Below, piece after piece: positions 33,105 through 41,439 of a stretch of 64,000 nt of DNA. Under the pieces are notes generated by a model. The model was given only the letters and a program-made list of their open reading frames with translations, did not search any database and was not told where the DNA came from. A program made the position numbers and the translations under genes. Source of the DNA: CADEDH01 sp050330635 (GTDB lineage: Bacteria > Actinomycetota > Acidimicrobiia > Acidimicrobiales > SZUA-35); the NCBI GenBank assembly GCA_050330635.1, contig JBHJNQ010000046.1, positions 62,001-126,000 of the forward strand, given 5' to 3'. Numbering within the stretch: the stretch's first letter is position 1; each line of letters begins with the position of its first letter.

Positions 33105-34715
33105 TCACACCGCCTGGACTGCGCCGTCGGCGGCGGGGTCGGCGCCCCCGTCGAGGCGGCTGCCGCTGATCCGGATCCCGTGGACCCAGGCGAAGTCGTG
33201 GGTCCGGGGGCTACGGATGATCTCGTAGCCCTCGGCCGCCAGGGAATCGGTCACCGACCACGGCACCCCGTTGGCCACGTCGATGGCGTCGCTGGTGCCC
33301 GACACCCGGGGTGCCGACACCGCCTCGAGCATGGTCATACCGTGGTCGATCACGTTGAGCAGCACCTGGGTGACCCCCATGGCGATCTGGGTGCCACCGG
33401 GGGCGCCGACCACGATCCGCGGGTCGTCGCCGTCGAACGCCATCGTGGGGCACAGGGAGCTGAAGCGGCTCTTCCCCGGGGCCAGGCTGTCGGCATGACC
33501 GGGCCGGGGGTCGAACACCGCCATGCAGCCGTTGTACATGAACCCCAACCCGTCGGTGATCACCCCCGACGGCATGCCGAGCGAGTGGGTCATCGACGCC
33601 GCGTTGCCGTCACGGTCGACCACCACCACATGGGTGGTGTCCCTCGGCTCGTAGGCCAACCGGGTCACCCGGGCCCGCTCGCCGGCCCGCACCGACCCGG
33701 CGTGAGCTGCGGCGTGCTCGGCCGACAGCAGCCGTTCGAGGGGCACGTCGACGAGGGCGGGGTCGCCCACGAAATCGTCCTTGTCGGAGGTGGCCCGCTT
33801 CATCACCTCCGTCACGGTGCGGACGTAGTCGACGGTGTTGTGACCCATCGCCACCAGGTCGAAGTGCTCGAGGACGTTGAGCATCTCCAGCACCATCACC
33901 CCACCGCCGGGTGGGTGGTTGGTGGCGATCCCGAGACCCCGATAGGTCCCCGTGAGGGGATCGTTGTGGGTGGTGCGGTAGGCGGCCAGGTCCTCCTCGC
34001 CCAGCAGGCCCCCGTTGGCCGCCATGTCCTCCACGATCCGCTCGGCCAACCGCCCGGTGTAGAAGGCGTCGGCCCCCTCGGCGGCGACGATGCGCAGAGT
34101 GTCACCCAGGTCTCGGTTGACGACGACGTCGCCCACCCGCTTGTGGCTGCCGTCCGGCCGGAAGTAGATGTAGCGCCCGGTGGCGGAGAACCCGAGACGG
34201 TCGAGGTTGTCGGCCCGGCCCATCGTCGCCCCCTCGGCCCACCAGCCGGCCACGTGGGGGCGGACCACGAAGCCCTCGTCGGCCCAGCGGATGGCGTGGC
34301 TGACGATCTCGGCCCAGTCCTTGACCCCCCACAGGGTCTGGGCCTCGAAGTAGGCGCGCATCGACCCGGGGGTGGCGATGGCCTGATAGCCGACGTCGTT
34401 GACGTGGCCCTCGAGCACGAACCCGAACCCGTCCCGGGTCTCGCCGATCACCAGGTCCTCCCACTGGTCGGGCCTGGTGGCCAGCGGCGATTTGGCGTGG
34501 AAGTCGATGCAGCGGTGGACCCCACGGTCGGGGAGGTGGACCTGGAGGTTCCCGAAGCCGGCGATGCCGCACATCTGGGGGTCGACCACTCCCGCCACCA
34601 GCCCGGCGGCGATGGCGGCGTCGACCGCGTTGCCCCCGGCCCGCAGCACCGCCGCCCCCGCCTCCACCGATTCGGGCTGCGCCGCCACCACCATCCCGTG
34701 CTCGTATCGGGCCAT
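33105..34715 (-). CDS. ggt: Gamma-glutamyltransferase-family Ntn-hydrolase
   Basis: This is a 536-residue proenzyme. The large-subunit start A-G-G-N-A-V-D-A-A-I-A-A-G is clear (about 27-39). The maturation point and nucleophile is T360 in R-D-T-T-H-V-V-V-V-D, giving small-subunit sequence D-G-N-A-A-S-M-T-H-S-L-G. Further on G-K-S-R-F-S-S-L-C-P-T and G-A-P-G-G-T-Q-I are family blocks. There is no signal peptide, so it acts in the cytoplasm, or is one of the acylase-type homologues rather than a glutathione enzyme. It is convergent with the CoA-transferase. Confidence 0.9.
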   Translation of the reverse strand: MARYEHGMVVAAQPESVEAGAAVLRAGGNAVDAAIAAGLVAGVVDPQMCGIAGFGNLQVHLPDRGVHRCIDFHAKSPLATRPDQWEDLVIGETRDGFGFVLEGHVNDVGYQAIATPGSMRAYFEAQTLWGVKDWAEIVSHAIRWADEGFVVRPHVAGWWAEGATMGRADNLDRLGFSATGRYIYFRPDGSHKRVGDVVVNRDLGDTLRIVAAEGADAFYTGRLAERIVEDMAANGGLLGEEDLAAYRTTHNDPLTGTYRGLGIATNHPPGGGVMVLEMLNVLEHFDLVAMGHNTVDYVRTVTEVMKRATSDKDDFVGDPALVDVPLERLLSAEHAAAHAGSVRAGERARVTRLAYEPRDTTHVVVVDRDGNAASMTHSLGMPSGVITDGLGFMYNGCMAVFDPRPGHADSLAPGKSRFSSLCPTMAFDGDDPRIVVGAPGGTQIAMGVTQVLLNVIDHGMTMLEAVSAPRVSGTSDAIDVANGVPWSVTDSLAAEGYEIIRSPRTHDFAWVHGIRISGSRLDGGADPAADGAVQAV

Positions 34716-34814
34716 CGTGTCCCCCTCCTTGCGCTCCCCGCATCATGGCAACCCGAGGGCGTCTCCTGCCAGGGAACGGGTCATCGGTCGGCCGCGACAC
34801 CGGGCTGCCGATGA

Positions 34815-35366
34815 TCAGTGGCCGCCGGCGTCGAGTCTGGAACGTCCGGGTCGGCGGGCGATGATGGCCGCGGTGTCGCCGGGCCAGTCCCAGAAACGAC
34901 CGGTGGTCGTCGACGCCGCCAGGAGGGCGCGCAGCTCACCGATGAAGCCGTCGAGCTGGTCGCCGAACAGATGGGGAGCGGCGTACGACATCGAGAGGGC
35001 GGCGTGGTCGGGATCGTGGACCACCAGGACCAGGGCCCCGCCGGGCTCGAGCAGATCGTAGACGGCTTCGGCCACCGCCAGGCGATCCGTCCGGTGGAAG
35101 GACTGCCCGAAGGTCACCAGACGCATCGGCGCCAGCCCGAGGGAAGCGATGTCCTCGGCCCGGGCCTGCACGAACTCGATGTGCTCGATCCCGGAGGCCG
35201 CGGCGTGCCAGCGTGCCTGATCCAGCATCGCGGCGTCGGGGTCGAGCGCCGTGACGCCATCGACGAGTCCGGCAAGCTGGACGGCGAGCACCCCCGGACC
35301 GCAGCCGACGTCGAGCAGGTGGCCCGACCCGTCGAAGCCGAGCTCGGCGGCAAGCACCGCCGTCAA
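34815..35366 (-). CDS. Class I SAM-dependent methyltransferase
   Basis: Motif I L-L-D-V-G-C-G-P-G lies only 17 residues from the assigned TTG start, followed by acidic post-I T-A-L-D-P-D-A-A-M-L, motif II-like F-V-Q-A-R-A-E-D and L-L-E-P-G-G-A-L-V-L-V. Family members usually have 35-45 residues before motif I. The same frame stays open and sensible upstream (R-R-R-P-R-P-R-L-L-P-G-L) but has no ATG, GTG or TTG before it enters the next gene, so the true start is uncertain. Substrate unknown. Confidence 0.75.
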   Translation of the reverse strand: MTAVLAAELGFDGSGHLLDVGCGPGVLAVQLAGLVDGVTALDPDAAMLDQARWHAAASGIEHIEFVQARAEDIASLGLAPMRLVTFGQSFHRTDRLAVAEAVYDLLEPGGALVLVVHDPDHAALSMSYAAPHLFGDQLDGFIGELRALLAASTTTGRFWDWPGDTAAIIARRPGRSRLDAGGH

Positions 35367-35452
35367 CCCGGGCAGAAGCCGGGGCCGGGGCCGGCGGCGG
35401 TGGGGCGGCGACTGTGCTCCAGATCTGCCACGGTCGCGCCGATACCCGAGGT

Positions 35453-35854
35453 ATGGCCCCTCCTCTGGAACACACGGGCCGGCGCTGGCTGCTCTGGTCG
35501 TTCGTCTTCTGCCCCTGCCACCTCCCCCTGACGATGGGGGTGCTGGCCACCGTCTTCGGCGGCAGCGCCTTCGGCGCCGTCATCGCCGCCAACCAGCTGT
35601 GGGTCGGCGTGGTCTGCGGCACGCTGTACGCCATCGGCGTGGGCATCGGGTTCCGCTACCTGCGTCGGGCCACCGCCGGTCTCGACTGCTCCTCCGGCAG
35701 CTGTGAGCTGCCGGCGCCGACCGACCGCCAGCTCGACGCCCTGGGCGACGGGACCGTCGGCACCGCGGCCGGCCCGCCGGTCGGGCCGGCCGTCGGCCCG
35801 TCGCAGGGCAGCGACGCCGACGTCACCGAGGCCGTACCGGCCGCTCGCCGCTGA
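35453..35854 (+). CDS. MerE-like small membrane protein with CPCHLP motif
   Basis: This is a 133-residue protein. Two membrane helices (about 14-38 and 45-66) occur, and the first contains W-S-F-V-F-C-P-C-H-L-P-L-T. The C-P-C-H-L-P motif is the hallmark of MerE, the small mercury/organomercury uptake protein of mer operons. A second cysteine pair, C-S-S-G-S-C, lies just after helix 2. The tail is Gly/Pro-rich. ATG 35453 gives a MerE-like N-terminus. No merA, merR or merP is present in the window, so the metal and direction of transport are open. Confidence 0.6.
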   Translation: MAPPLEHTGRRWLLWSFVFCPCHLPLTMGVLATVFGGSAFGAVIAANQLWVGVVCGTLYAIGVGIGFRYLRRATAGLDCSSGSCELPAPTDRQLDALGDGTVGTAAGPPVGPAVGPSQGSDADVTEAVPAARR

Positions 35855-35915
35855 CGGTCCGGCCACCGCCTACGCCCTCGTCGTCGCCGAGCTGCCGCCC
35901 GTCGCCCCCGGGCCG

Positions 35916-37133
35916 TCAGGGGTTGCCGGCGGCCAGCTCCCGCTGCAGAGGGGTAGGGAAGCTGGGCTTCACCACCGTGTGGCCCAGGAGGCCGGCCAAC
36001 CGCTCGGTCTCGGCCACCAGCAACCGCCGATGCTCCGTGCCGATGTCGTCGAGGAGGCCGACGGCGATCGAGCCGTCGGACCGCTGACCCCAGCCTCCCA
36101 CGATCCGTCCATCGGCCCACACGGTGGGCCCGACGTTGCCGTTGCGGTCGAAGAGCCGCTCCTTGTGGGGCCCGAGGTACCAGGCCCGCTCCTTCCATCC
36201 CATCGGCGTCGGATCGAGGGCGGGGAGCAGCGCCACCCACGGTTCGAGCCCGGCGCCACCACCGTCGCCCCCGCCGTCGCCGAGCAGGTCGTCGACGTCG
36301 TCGGCCAGCACCAGACCGCTGTCGCCGTCGAGGTCGACCTCGACGGTCTCGATGCGGGTCAGGGCGGCCCGCACCTTGGTCAGCGTCCACCCCGTCCACC
36401 ACGCCAGGTCGGCCACGGAACCGGGGCCGAAGGCACCCAGCCACCGCCGGACGAGCTCCACCGCCGCCGCCTGCTCGGCCTCCGGGTCGCCGTCGGGCGG
36501 TGGGACCCCGTCGAGCCAGTCGCTCCGGCGGTACCAGCGGTACTGCCGACCGGTCCACGACCCGGTCAACGTGCCCCTGATCAGCACCCCCTCGCTGGCC
36601 AGCACCGCCACCACCCGGGAGGTGGCGCCGGCGACGGCCTCGTTCTTGGTCCCCGCCCCCATGACCAGCTTGGTGGCGAGCCGGGGCACCAGGGCCGTGA
36701 GCTGGCGGGCCGACGCCCCCTCGGGCGGGAGGGCGGCCTCGATCTCGGCCGCCGCCTCGGCGAGCCAGGTGGCCGGATCGTCCACACCGCCGGCGGCGAG
36801 GAACGTCAGGAGCTTCCGTCGCTCGTTCTCCGCCACCGTCACCGTCGACGAGCGCTCGACGACGAGGAGGTGGCGGGTGGGCACCACGAACAGGGTCCGA
36901 CGCATGCCCAGCACGCGGGTCAGTGTCCGATCCCGGTAGAGGGCATCTGCCACCGCCTCGATCGACGGCTCGGCGCAGCGGGCGGCGGCCGACAGGTACA
37001 CCGAGGCCGGGTCGGTGGCGTGGAGCGCCACCACGGCCTCGGCCGCCGCCACCGGGTCGGCCACCCGTTGGGCCAGGGCGTGGCGCCGACCCAACCGGGC
37101 TCGTCGCTGGTCGACGGTGACGACCGGTCTCAC
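35916..37133 (-). CDS. Winged-helix DNA-binding protein, AlkZ-like
   Basis: This is a 405-residue protein of the HTH_42/AlkZ (YcaQ) family of tandem winged-helix proteins. It opens with A-R-L-G-R-R-H-A-L-A, then V-V-A-L-H-A-T-D-P-A-S-V-Y-L-S (the L-Q-x-D-P-like block), R-T-L-F-V-V-P near 83 and ends with G-H-T-V-V-K-P-S-F. AlkZ members are DNA glycosylases for crosslinks; this subgroup is common in actinobacteria and largely uncharacterised. The GTG at 37133 is chosen because the frame before it is inside the next gene. It is 8 bp from the LLM gene and cotranscribed. Confidence 0.8.
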   Translation of the reverse strand: MRPVVTVDQRRARLGRRHALAQRVADPVAAAEAVVALHATDPASVYLSAAARCAEPSIEAVADALYRDRTLTRVLGMRRTLFVVPTRHLLVVERSSTVTVAENERRKLLTFLAAGGVDDPATWLAEAAAEIEAALPPEGASARQLTALVPRLATKLVMGAGTKNEAVAGATSRVVAVLASEGVLIRGTLTGSWTGRQYRWYRRSDWLDGVPPPDGDPEAEQAAAVELVRRWLGAFGPGSVADLAWWTGWTLTKVRAALTRIETVEVDLDGDSGLVLADDVDDLLGDGGGDGGGAGLEPWVALLPALDPTPMGWKERAWYLGPHKERLFDRNGNVGPTVWADGRIVGGWGQRSDGSIAVGLLDDIGTEHRRLLVAETERLAGLLGHTVVKPSFPTPLQRELAAGNP

Positions 37134-37141
37134 GGTCGACG

Positions 37142-38062
37142 TCAGGTCTGGAGCCCCGCCACCTCGGCCACTGCGGCCACGGCGTCGGGCCACGAGGTCG
37201 GGGGGACGGCGGGGCGGATCACGAACTTGGAGAACCCGGCCTCGACGAAGGCGGCGATCCGCTCCCCCAGCCCCGAAGGACCGACGCCGATCACGTGGGC
37301 GGGATCGAACCCCGGGCGGCGGGCCTCGATCCCCGCCCGGACGTCGTCGTCGATGACCGACGGTACCCACGACAGGTTCATGCCGAAGTGCTCCCGGTCG
37401 ATCAGGCGTCCGGCGGCCACCGCTTCGGCCTCGATCGTGAGCCGGGCCTCACGAGCCTCGTCCGGGGTGCAGAGGCCTGGCATCCAGCCGTCGCCGAGGT
37501 GGCCGCAGCGGCGTAGGGCGGCCGGCACCTGGCCCCCTAGCCACACCTCCAGCGGGTCCTGGACGGGCCGGACGGCGAGGCGGACCGCCCCATAGCGGTG
37601 ATGGTCGCCGTCCACGCCGAGGGTGTCGCCGGCCCACAGGGTCCGCATCACGTGGAGGGCCTCCTCGAGCATCGCCGTCCTCGACCCGGCGTCGACGGCC
37701 TGGGCGTCGAGCTCCTCGGGGGTCCGCAGACCCAGCACCGCCAACAGGAGCAGCCGGCCCCCGGAGAGCCGGTCGAGGGTGGCCAGCTGTTTGGCCAGAC
37801 GGACGGGATCGCGTCCGGGCACGATCAGGTGGCTGCCGATCTTGAGCCGAGTCCGGCGGCCGGCGGCCACACCGAGGGCGGCCACCGGGTCGAAAACGGC
37901 CCCGGTGATCACGTCGGGGATCCAGATCGAATCGAACCCGAGGTCGTCGAGGGCATCGACCAGGCGGAGGTAGCCGTCGACGTCGTCGACCGCCCCGGCG
38001 CCGGCCGCCACCCCGATGCGGATCCTGTAGCCCGCCCCCGCCTGGCTGTCTCCGTTGGTCAC
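37142..38062 (-). CDS. LLM-class (F420-dependent type) oxidoreductase
   Basis: This is a 306-residue luciferase-like TIM barrel. Typical phrases are L-D-D-L-G-F-D-S-I-W-I-P-D (about 35), K-I-G-S-H-L-I-V-P-G-R-D-P-V-R-L-A-K-Q-L-A-T-L-D (about 76-99, given in two parts of one helix) and V-W-L-G-G-Q-V-P-A-A-L-R-R near 185. Actinobacterial members mostly use reduced F420. GTG 38062 is the start that fits; longer extensions are not conserved. It lies upstream of the AlkZ-like gene and is divergent from the truncated acetyltransferase. Confidence 0.85.
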   Translation of the reverse strand: MTNGDSQAGAGYRIRIGVAAGAGAVDDVDGYLRLVDALDDLGFDSIWIPDVITGAVFDPVAALGVAAGRRTRLKIGSHLIVPGRDPVRLAKQLATLDRLSGGRLLLLAVLGLRTPEELDAQAVDAGSRTAMLEEALHVMRTLWAGDTLGVDGDHHRYGAVRLAVRPVQDPLEVWLGGQVPAALRRCGHLGDGWMPGLCTPDEAREARLTIEAEAVAAGRLIDREHFGMNLSWVPSVIDDDVRAGIEARRPGFDPAHVIGVGPSGLGERIAAFVEAGFSKFVIRPAVPPTSWPDAVAAVAEVAGLQT

Positions 38063-38152
38063 CCGACCGACGCTACACGTTGACCCGCCGCTAATTCCCT
38101 GCCGTGGCGTAGGAGGGAACGATACGTTACGGCCGAGGAAGGGGGTGCGGCG

Positions 38153-38900
38153 ATGGGGACCGACCGCTACGACCGATCGATCCTGGACGCCCACCCGGCG
38201 TCACGGCCACCGTCGGCGCCGGCCGAGCTCCGGGCCCGGGCGAGCGCCGCCGGCTGGTCCGACGAGGTGCTCGACCGGCTCCTGGCCCTGCGCCGCAACC
38301 GGGGGGAGATCGAGTCGTGGCTCGACGCCGGGTTCCCCACCGTCGACATGATCGAGGCGTGGCTTCCCGACGCCGAGGCGGCGCTCACCGGCCCGCTCAC
38401 CGTTCGTCAGGCCGGGTGGGACGACAACGACCTCGTCAGCGACCTGTGCGCCGACGCCCCCGAGACCGTCGGCGAGTGGGAGGTCACCGTCGAGCGGGGG
38501 CCGAACGCCTTCGCCCAGTTCCGGCTGCAGGAGCAGGCCTACCTCGTGCTCGTCGAGGACCGCCGGGTCGGTCTCGGCATGGTCGGCCGCAGCGTCCGCA
38601 ACACCCTGGTCGGCGGCGAGCGGGTGGCGGTCCAGTTCGTGTCGGGGTGGCGGGTCCGTCGGGGCTTCCGGGGTCTGGGGATCTCGAAGCACCTGCTCAA
38701 CGGGGCCGGGCCCGGCACCAGCTGGTTGGCCACCGGCTCCTACTGGTACGTGCGGACCGACAACGAGGACCGCACGTGGATCGACAAGGTCACCGCAGAG
38801 ATGGCCGACCGGCCCACCGGCAACAGGGCGCCGACCGACCGGCCCCTGACGGTGGCCGAGTCCACCCCTGCGGCGTACCACGTGGGGCAGGATCCTCTGG
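38153..38900 (+). pseudogene. GNAT acetyltransferase lacking its C-terminus
   Basis: The frame from ATG 38153 codes well for about 248 residues: a helical N-terminal region (1-85), then GNAT strands with the acetyl-CoA loop R-R-G-F-R-G-L-G-I-S-K-H-L-L (about 172-185) and Y-V-R-T-D-N-E-D-R-T-W (about 200). After about 38890 it continues only as an out-of-frame reading of the ABC gene, to a stop at 39265. The last strands of the domain are therefore missing. A deletion or assembly join between this gene and the next is the simplest explanation. Confidence 0.55.
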
Positions 38901-38903
38901 TTC

Positions 38904-40472
38904 ATGCTCGAGTTCCGGGCCGACCTGGGCCCCGCCGTCGGCCTGGCCTTCGTTACCTCGCTGGCCTTCGCCCTGCTCCCGTGGCCGGTCCGCTACCTGA
39001 TCGACGGTGTGCTGCTCTCCGACCGACTCGAGCTCGGCCCGCTCGGGACCTTCGCCACCGCCACCGACGGCGACAAGATCCGCCTGGCCCTGGCCCTCGC
39101 CGCTGCCTATCTCGGCCTCCAGCTGGTGGCGGCGGTGGCCGCCGCCGGCAGCTTCTACTACTTCGCCCGCACGGCCCTGCACATGATCCACACCCTGCGG
39201 GGCCGGATGCTGGCCCACCTCCGCACCCTGCGCCTCGGCTTCCACGCCTCCACCTCGACCGGTGACACGATCTTCCGGGCCATGAACGACGCCCGGGCCG
39301 TCCAGGAGGTCATGATCCTCGGGGTCCAGGCCTGGATCCTTCCCGTCTTCCAGGTGACGCTGATGCTGGCCCTCATGCTCACCGTCGACTGGGTGCTGAC
39401 CGTGGCCGCCCTGGCCGTCAGCCCCCTCCTGGTGATCACCGTGCGCCGGCTCACGGGGCGCATCCAGCGGGCGTCGCAGGAGAGCCGGGGCCAGCTCAGC
39501 CGGCTCACCGCGCTCATCGAGCAGACGATGAGCTCGATCCGGGCCGTGCAGGTCTTCGGGTCGGAAGGCGACGAGCGCCAGCGCTTCGACGGGACGAGCC
39601 GCAACTTCATCGCCGCGCAGCTCCGGTTCCGGATGGCCGAGCAGTCGCTGTTGGTGGCCACGATGACGCTCACGGGGCTCGGCACCGCCCTCGTGTTGCT
39701 GACGGCGGCCAACCGGGAGGGAGCTGTCGACCTCGACGACCTCGGCTCCGGCGTCGTGTTCGACCGGGTGTCGCTCCGCTACGACGGGTCGGCCAGCGCT
39801 GTGCTGCACGAGGTGTCGCTCGAGATACGCCGGGGGGAGACGGTGGCCCTCGTGGGGGCCACCGGTTCGGGCAAGACCTCGATCCTCGAGCTGATCCCCC
39901 GCCTCCACGAGGCCTCCGAGGGGGTCGTGTACGTCGCCGATCGCGACGTGCGCCAGGTGACCCTGGCGTCGCTGCGGCACCTTATCAGCCTGGTGCCCCA
40001 GGAGCCCCTGCTGTTCTCCACCACGATCGGGGAGAACATCGGCTACGGCCGACGGGGAGCCTCGGCCGACGAGATCGAGGCCGCCGCCAGAGCGGCCCGG
40101 GCCCACGACTTCATCGTCGAGCTCCCCGATGGCTACGACACCGAGGTCGGCGACCGGGGGGCGAAGCTGTCGGTGGGTCAGCAGCAGCGGATCGCCATCG
40201 CCCGGGCCTTTCTCAAGGACGCACCGCTGCTCCTGCTCGACGAGCCGACCTCGGCCCTCGACCTGCGGACCGAGGCCGAGCTGCTCGACGGCCTCGACGC
40301 CCTGATGGAGGACCGCACCGTGATCATCGTGGCCCATCGACTCTCGACGGTCCGCTCGGCCGACCGAATCTACGTCCTCGACGGGGGTCGGGTGGCGGAG
40401 GCCGGCGCCCACGACGAGCTCATGACGTGCAGCGATGGTCTGTACCGCCGGCTCTACGAGCACCAGTTCTGA
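38904..40472 (+). CDS. ABC exporter half-transporter, internally truncated
   Basis: This is a 522-residue protein, versus about 580-630 for the family. TM1-TM4 and part of TM5 are present. After L-V-L-L-T-A-A (residue 269) the sequence passes in about 15 residues to the ATPase start V-F-D-R-V-S-L-R-Y. TM6 and the linker (about 80 residues) are missing. The N-terminus before TM1 is also short. The ATPase looks intact: Walker A G-A-T-G-S-G-K-T-S at 318-326, signature L-S-V-G-Q at 422-426 (V for G), Walker B L-L-L-L-D-E-P-T-S. The product is unlikely to transport unless partnered; it may be a decaying gene. Confidence 0.7.
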   Translation: MLEFRADLGPAVGLAFVTSLAFALLPWPVRYLIDGVLLSDRLELGPLGTFATATDGDKIRLALALAAAYLGLQLVAAVAAAGSFYYFARTALHMIHTLRGRMLAHLRTLRLGFHASTSTGDTIFRAMNDARAVQEVMILGVQAWILPVFQVTLMLALMLTVDWVLTVAALAVSPLLVITVRRLTGRIQRASQESRGQLSRLTALIEQTMSSIRAVQVFGSEGDERQRFDGTSRNFIAAQLRFRMAEQSLLVATMTLTGLGTALVLLTAANREGAVDLDDLGSGVVFDRVSLRYDGSASAVLHEVSLEIRRGETVALVGATGSGKTSILELIPRLHEASEGVVYVADRDVRQVTLASLRHLISLVPQEPLLFSTTIGENIGYGRRGASADEIEAAARAARAHDFIVELPDGYDTEVGDRGAKLSVGQQQRIAIARAFLKDAPLLLLDEPTSALDLRTEAELLDGLDALMEDRTVIIVAHRLSTVRSADRIYVLDGGRVAEAGAHDELMTCSDGLYRRLYEHQF

Positions 40473-40618
40473 TTCCGTCGACCGCCAGCGCCAGCGCCAC
40501 TCCGGTCGCCCGGGGCGACGTGGGCCATGGGATCGTCTCCCGATGGACGATCCGATGTCGCTCGCCGTTCACGTCGAGGCCACCGATGGCAGGGAGGATG
40601 GGGCGAGGAGGACATGCC

Positions 40619-41392
40619 ATGACCGTGCTCGACGACCACCAGCGGACGACCTGGCTGACGCAGGGTTGGCTCCATCTCCCCGGTGCCCTCCCGGCCACGA
40701 CCGTGGCCGACCTCGACCGCTGGGTGGGCGAGGTCGAGGCCTGGTCGGCCGGTGACGGGCCGGGCCTCCACCACGTCGAGCTGACCGACCGCGGTCCCCA
40801 GCTGGCCCGGAGTGAGGACTTCGAGCCCCACCACCCGGGGTTGTCGTCGTTCCTGCGGACCGGGCCGGTGGTCGACGTGCTGACCGAGCTGTTCGGCGAA
40901 CCGGCGGTGCTGTTCAAGGAGAAGGTCAACTACAAGGGCCCGGGTGGGGCCGGGTTCGCCCCCCACCAGGACGCCTCGGCCTACCGGTTCGTCGACCACC
41001 ACCTCTCGTGCATGGTCCCGCTCGATCCCGCCACCGAGGTCAGCGGCTGTCTCTACTTCGCCCCCATCGAACGCCACCTGCTCCCCCACCGGGACGGGCG
41101 CATCGACGCTGGCTGGGCCGCCGACGCGGCGTGGACGCCGGCCGAGGTCGAGCCGGGCGACCTCGTGGTGTTCGACTCGTATACGCCGCACCACAGCGGC
41201 ACCAACTCGTCGGCGCGAGCCCGACGGGCGCTGTACCTCACCTACAACGCCGCCAGCGCCGGCGACCACCGGGCCGAGTACTACCGCGACAAGGCGGCCC
41301 TGCTGGCCGGCCTCGACGGCGAGGAGGCGGACCGGGTCCGCCTCTCGGTCAACGACGACTTCCTCGGCCGTCCCGTCCCCCGACCGGGTTGA
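40619..41392 (+). CDS. Phytanoyl-CoA dioxygenase (PhyH)-family Fe(II)/2-oxoglutarate oxygenase
   Basis: This is a 257-residue oxygenase. The iron ligands are visible as H-Q-D in F-A-P-H-Q-D-A-S-A-Y (about 120-123) and a distal H in Y-T-P-H-H-S-G-T-N-S; the arginine for 2-oxoglutarate lies in R-A-R-R-A-L-Y. The pattern V-N-Y-K-G-P-G-G-A-G-F-A-P-H-Q-D resembles 2-aminoethylphosphonate dioxygenase (PhnY) and related PhyH proteins. No phosphonate genes are adjacent, so the substrate is open. ATG 40619 has AGGAGG-like sequence upstream; it is convergent with the P450. Confidence 0.85.
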   Translation: MTVLDDHQRTTWLTQGWLHLPGALPATTVADLDRWVGEVEAWSAGDGPGLHHVELTDRGPQLARSEDFEPHHPGLSSFLRTGPVVDVLTELFGEPAVLFKEKVNYKGPGGAGFAPHQDASAYRFVDHHLSCMVPLDPATEVSGCLYFAPIERHLLPHRDGRIDAGWAADAAWTPAEVEPGDLVVFDSYTPHHSGTNSSARARRALYLTYNAASAGDHRAEYYRDKAALLAGLDGEEADRVRLSVNDDFLGRPVPRPG

Positions 41393-41439
41393 CGGCGCGG
41401 CGGCATGCCGATGGGCGGTGACCTCCCGCCCATGGATCG

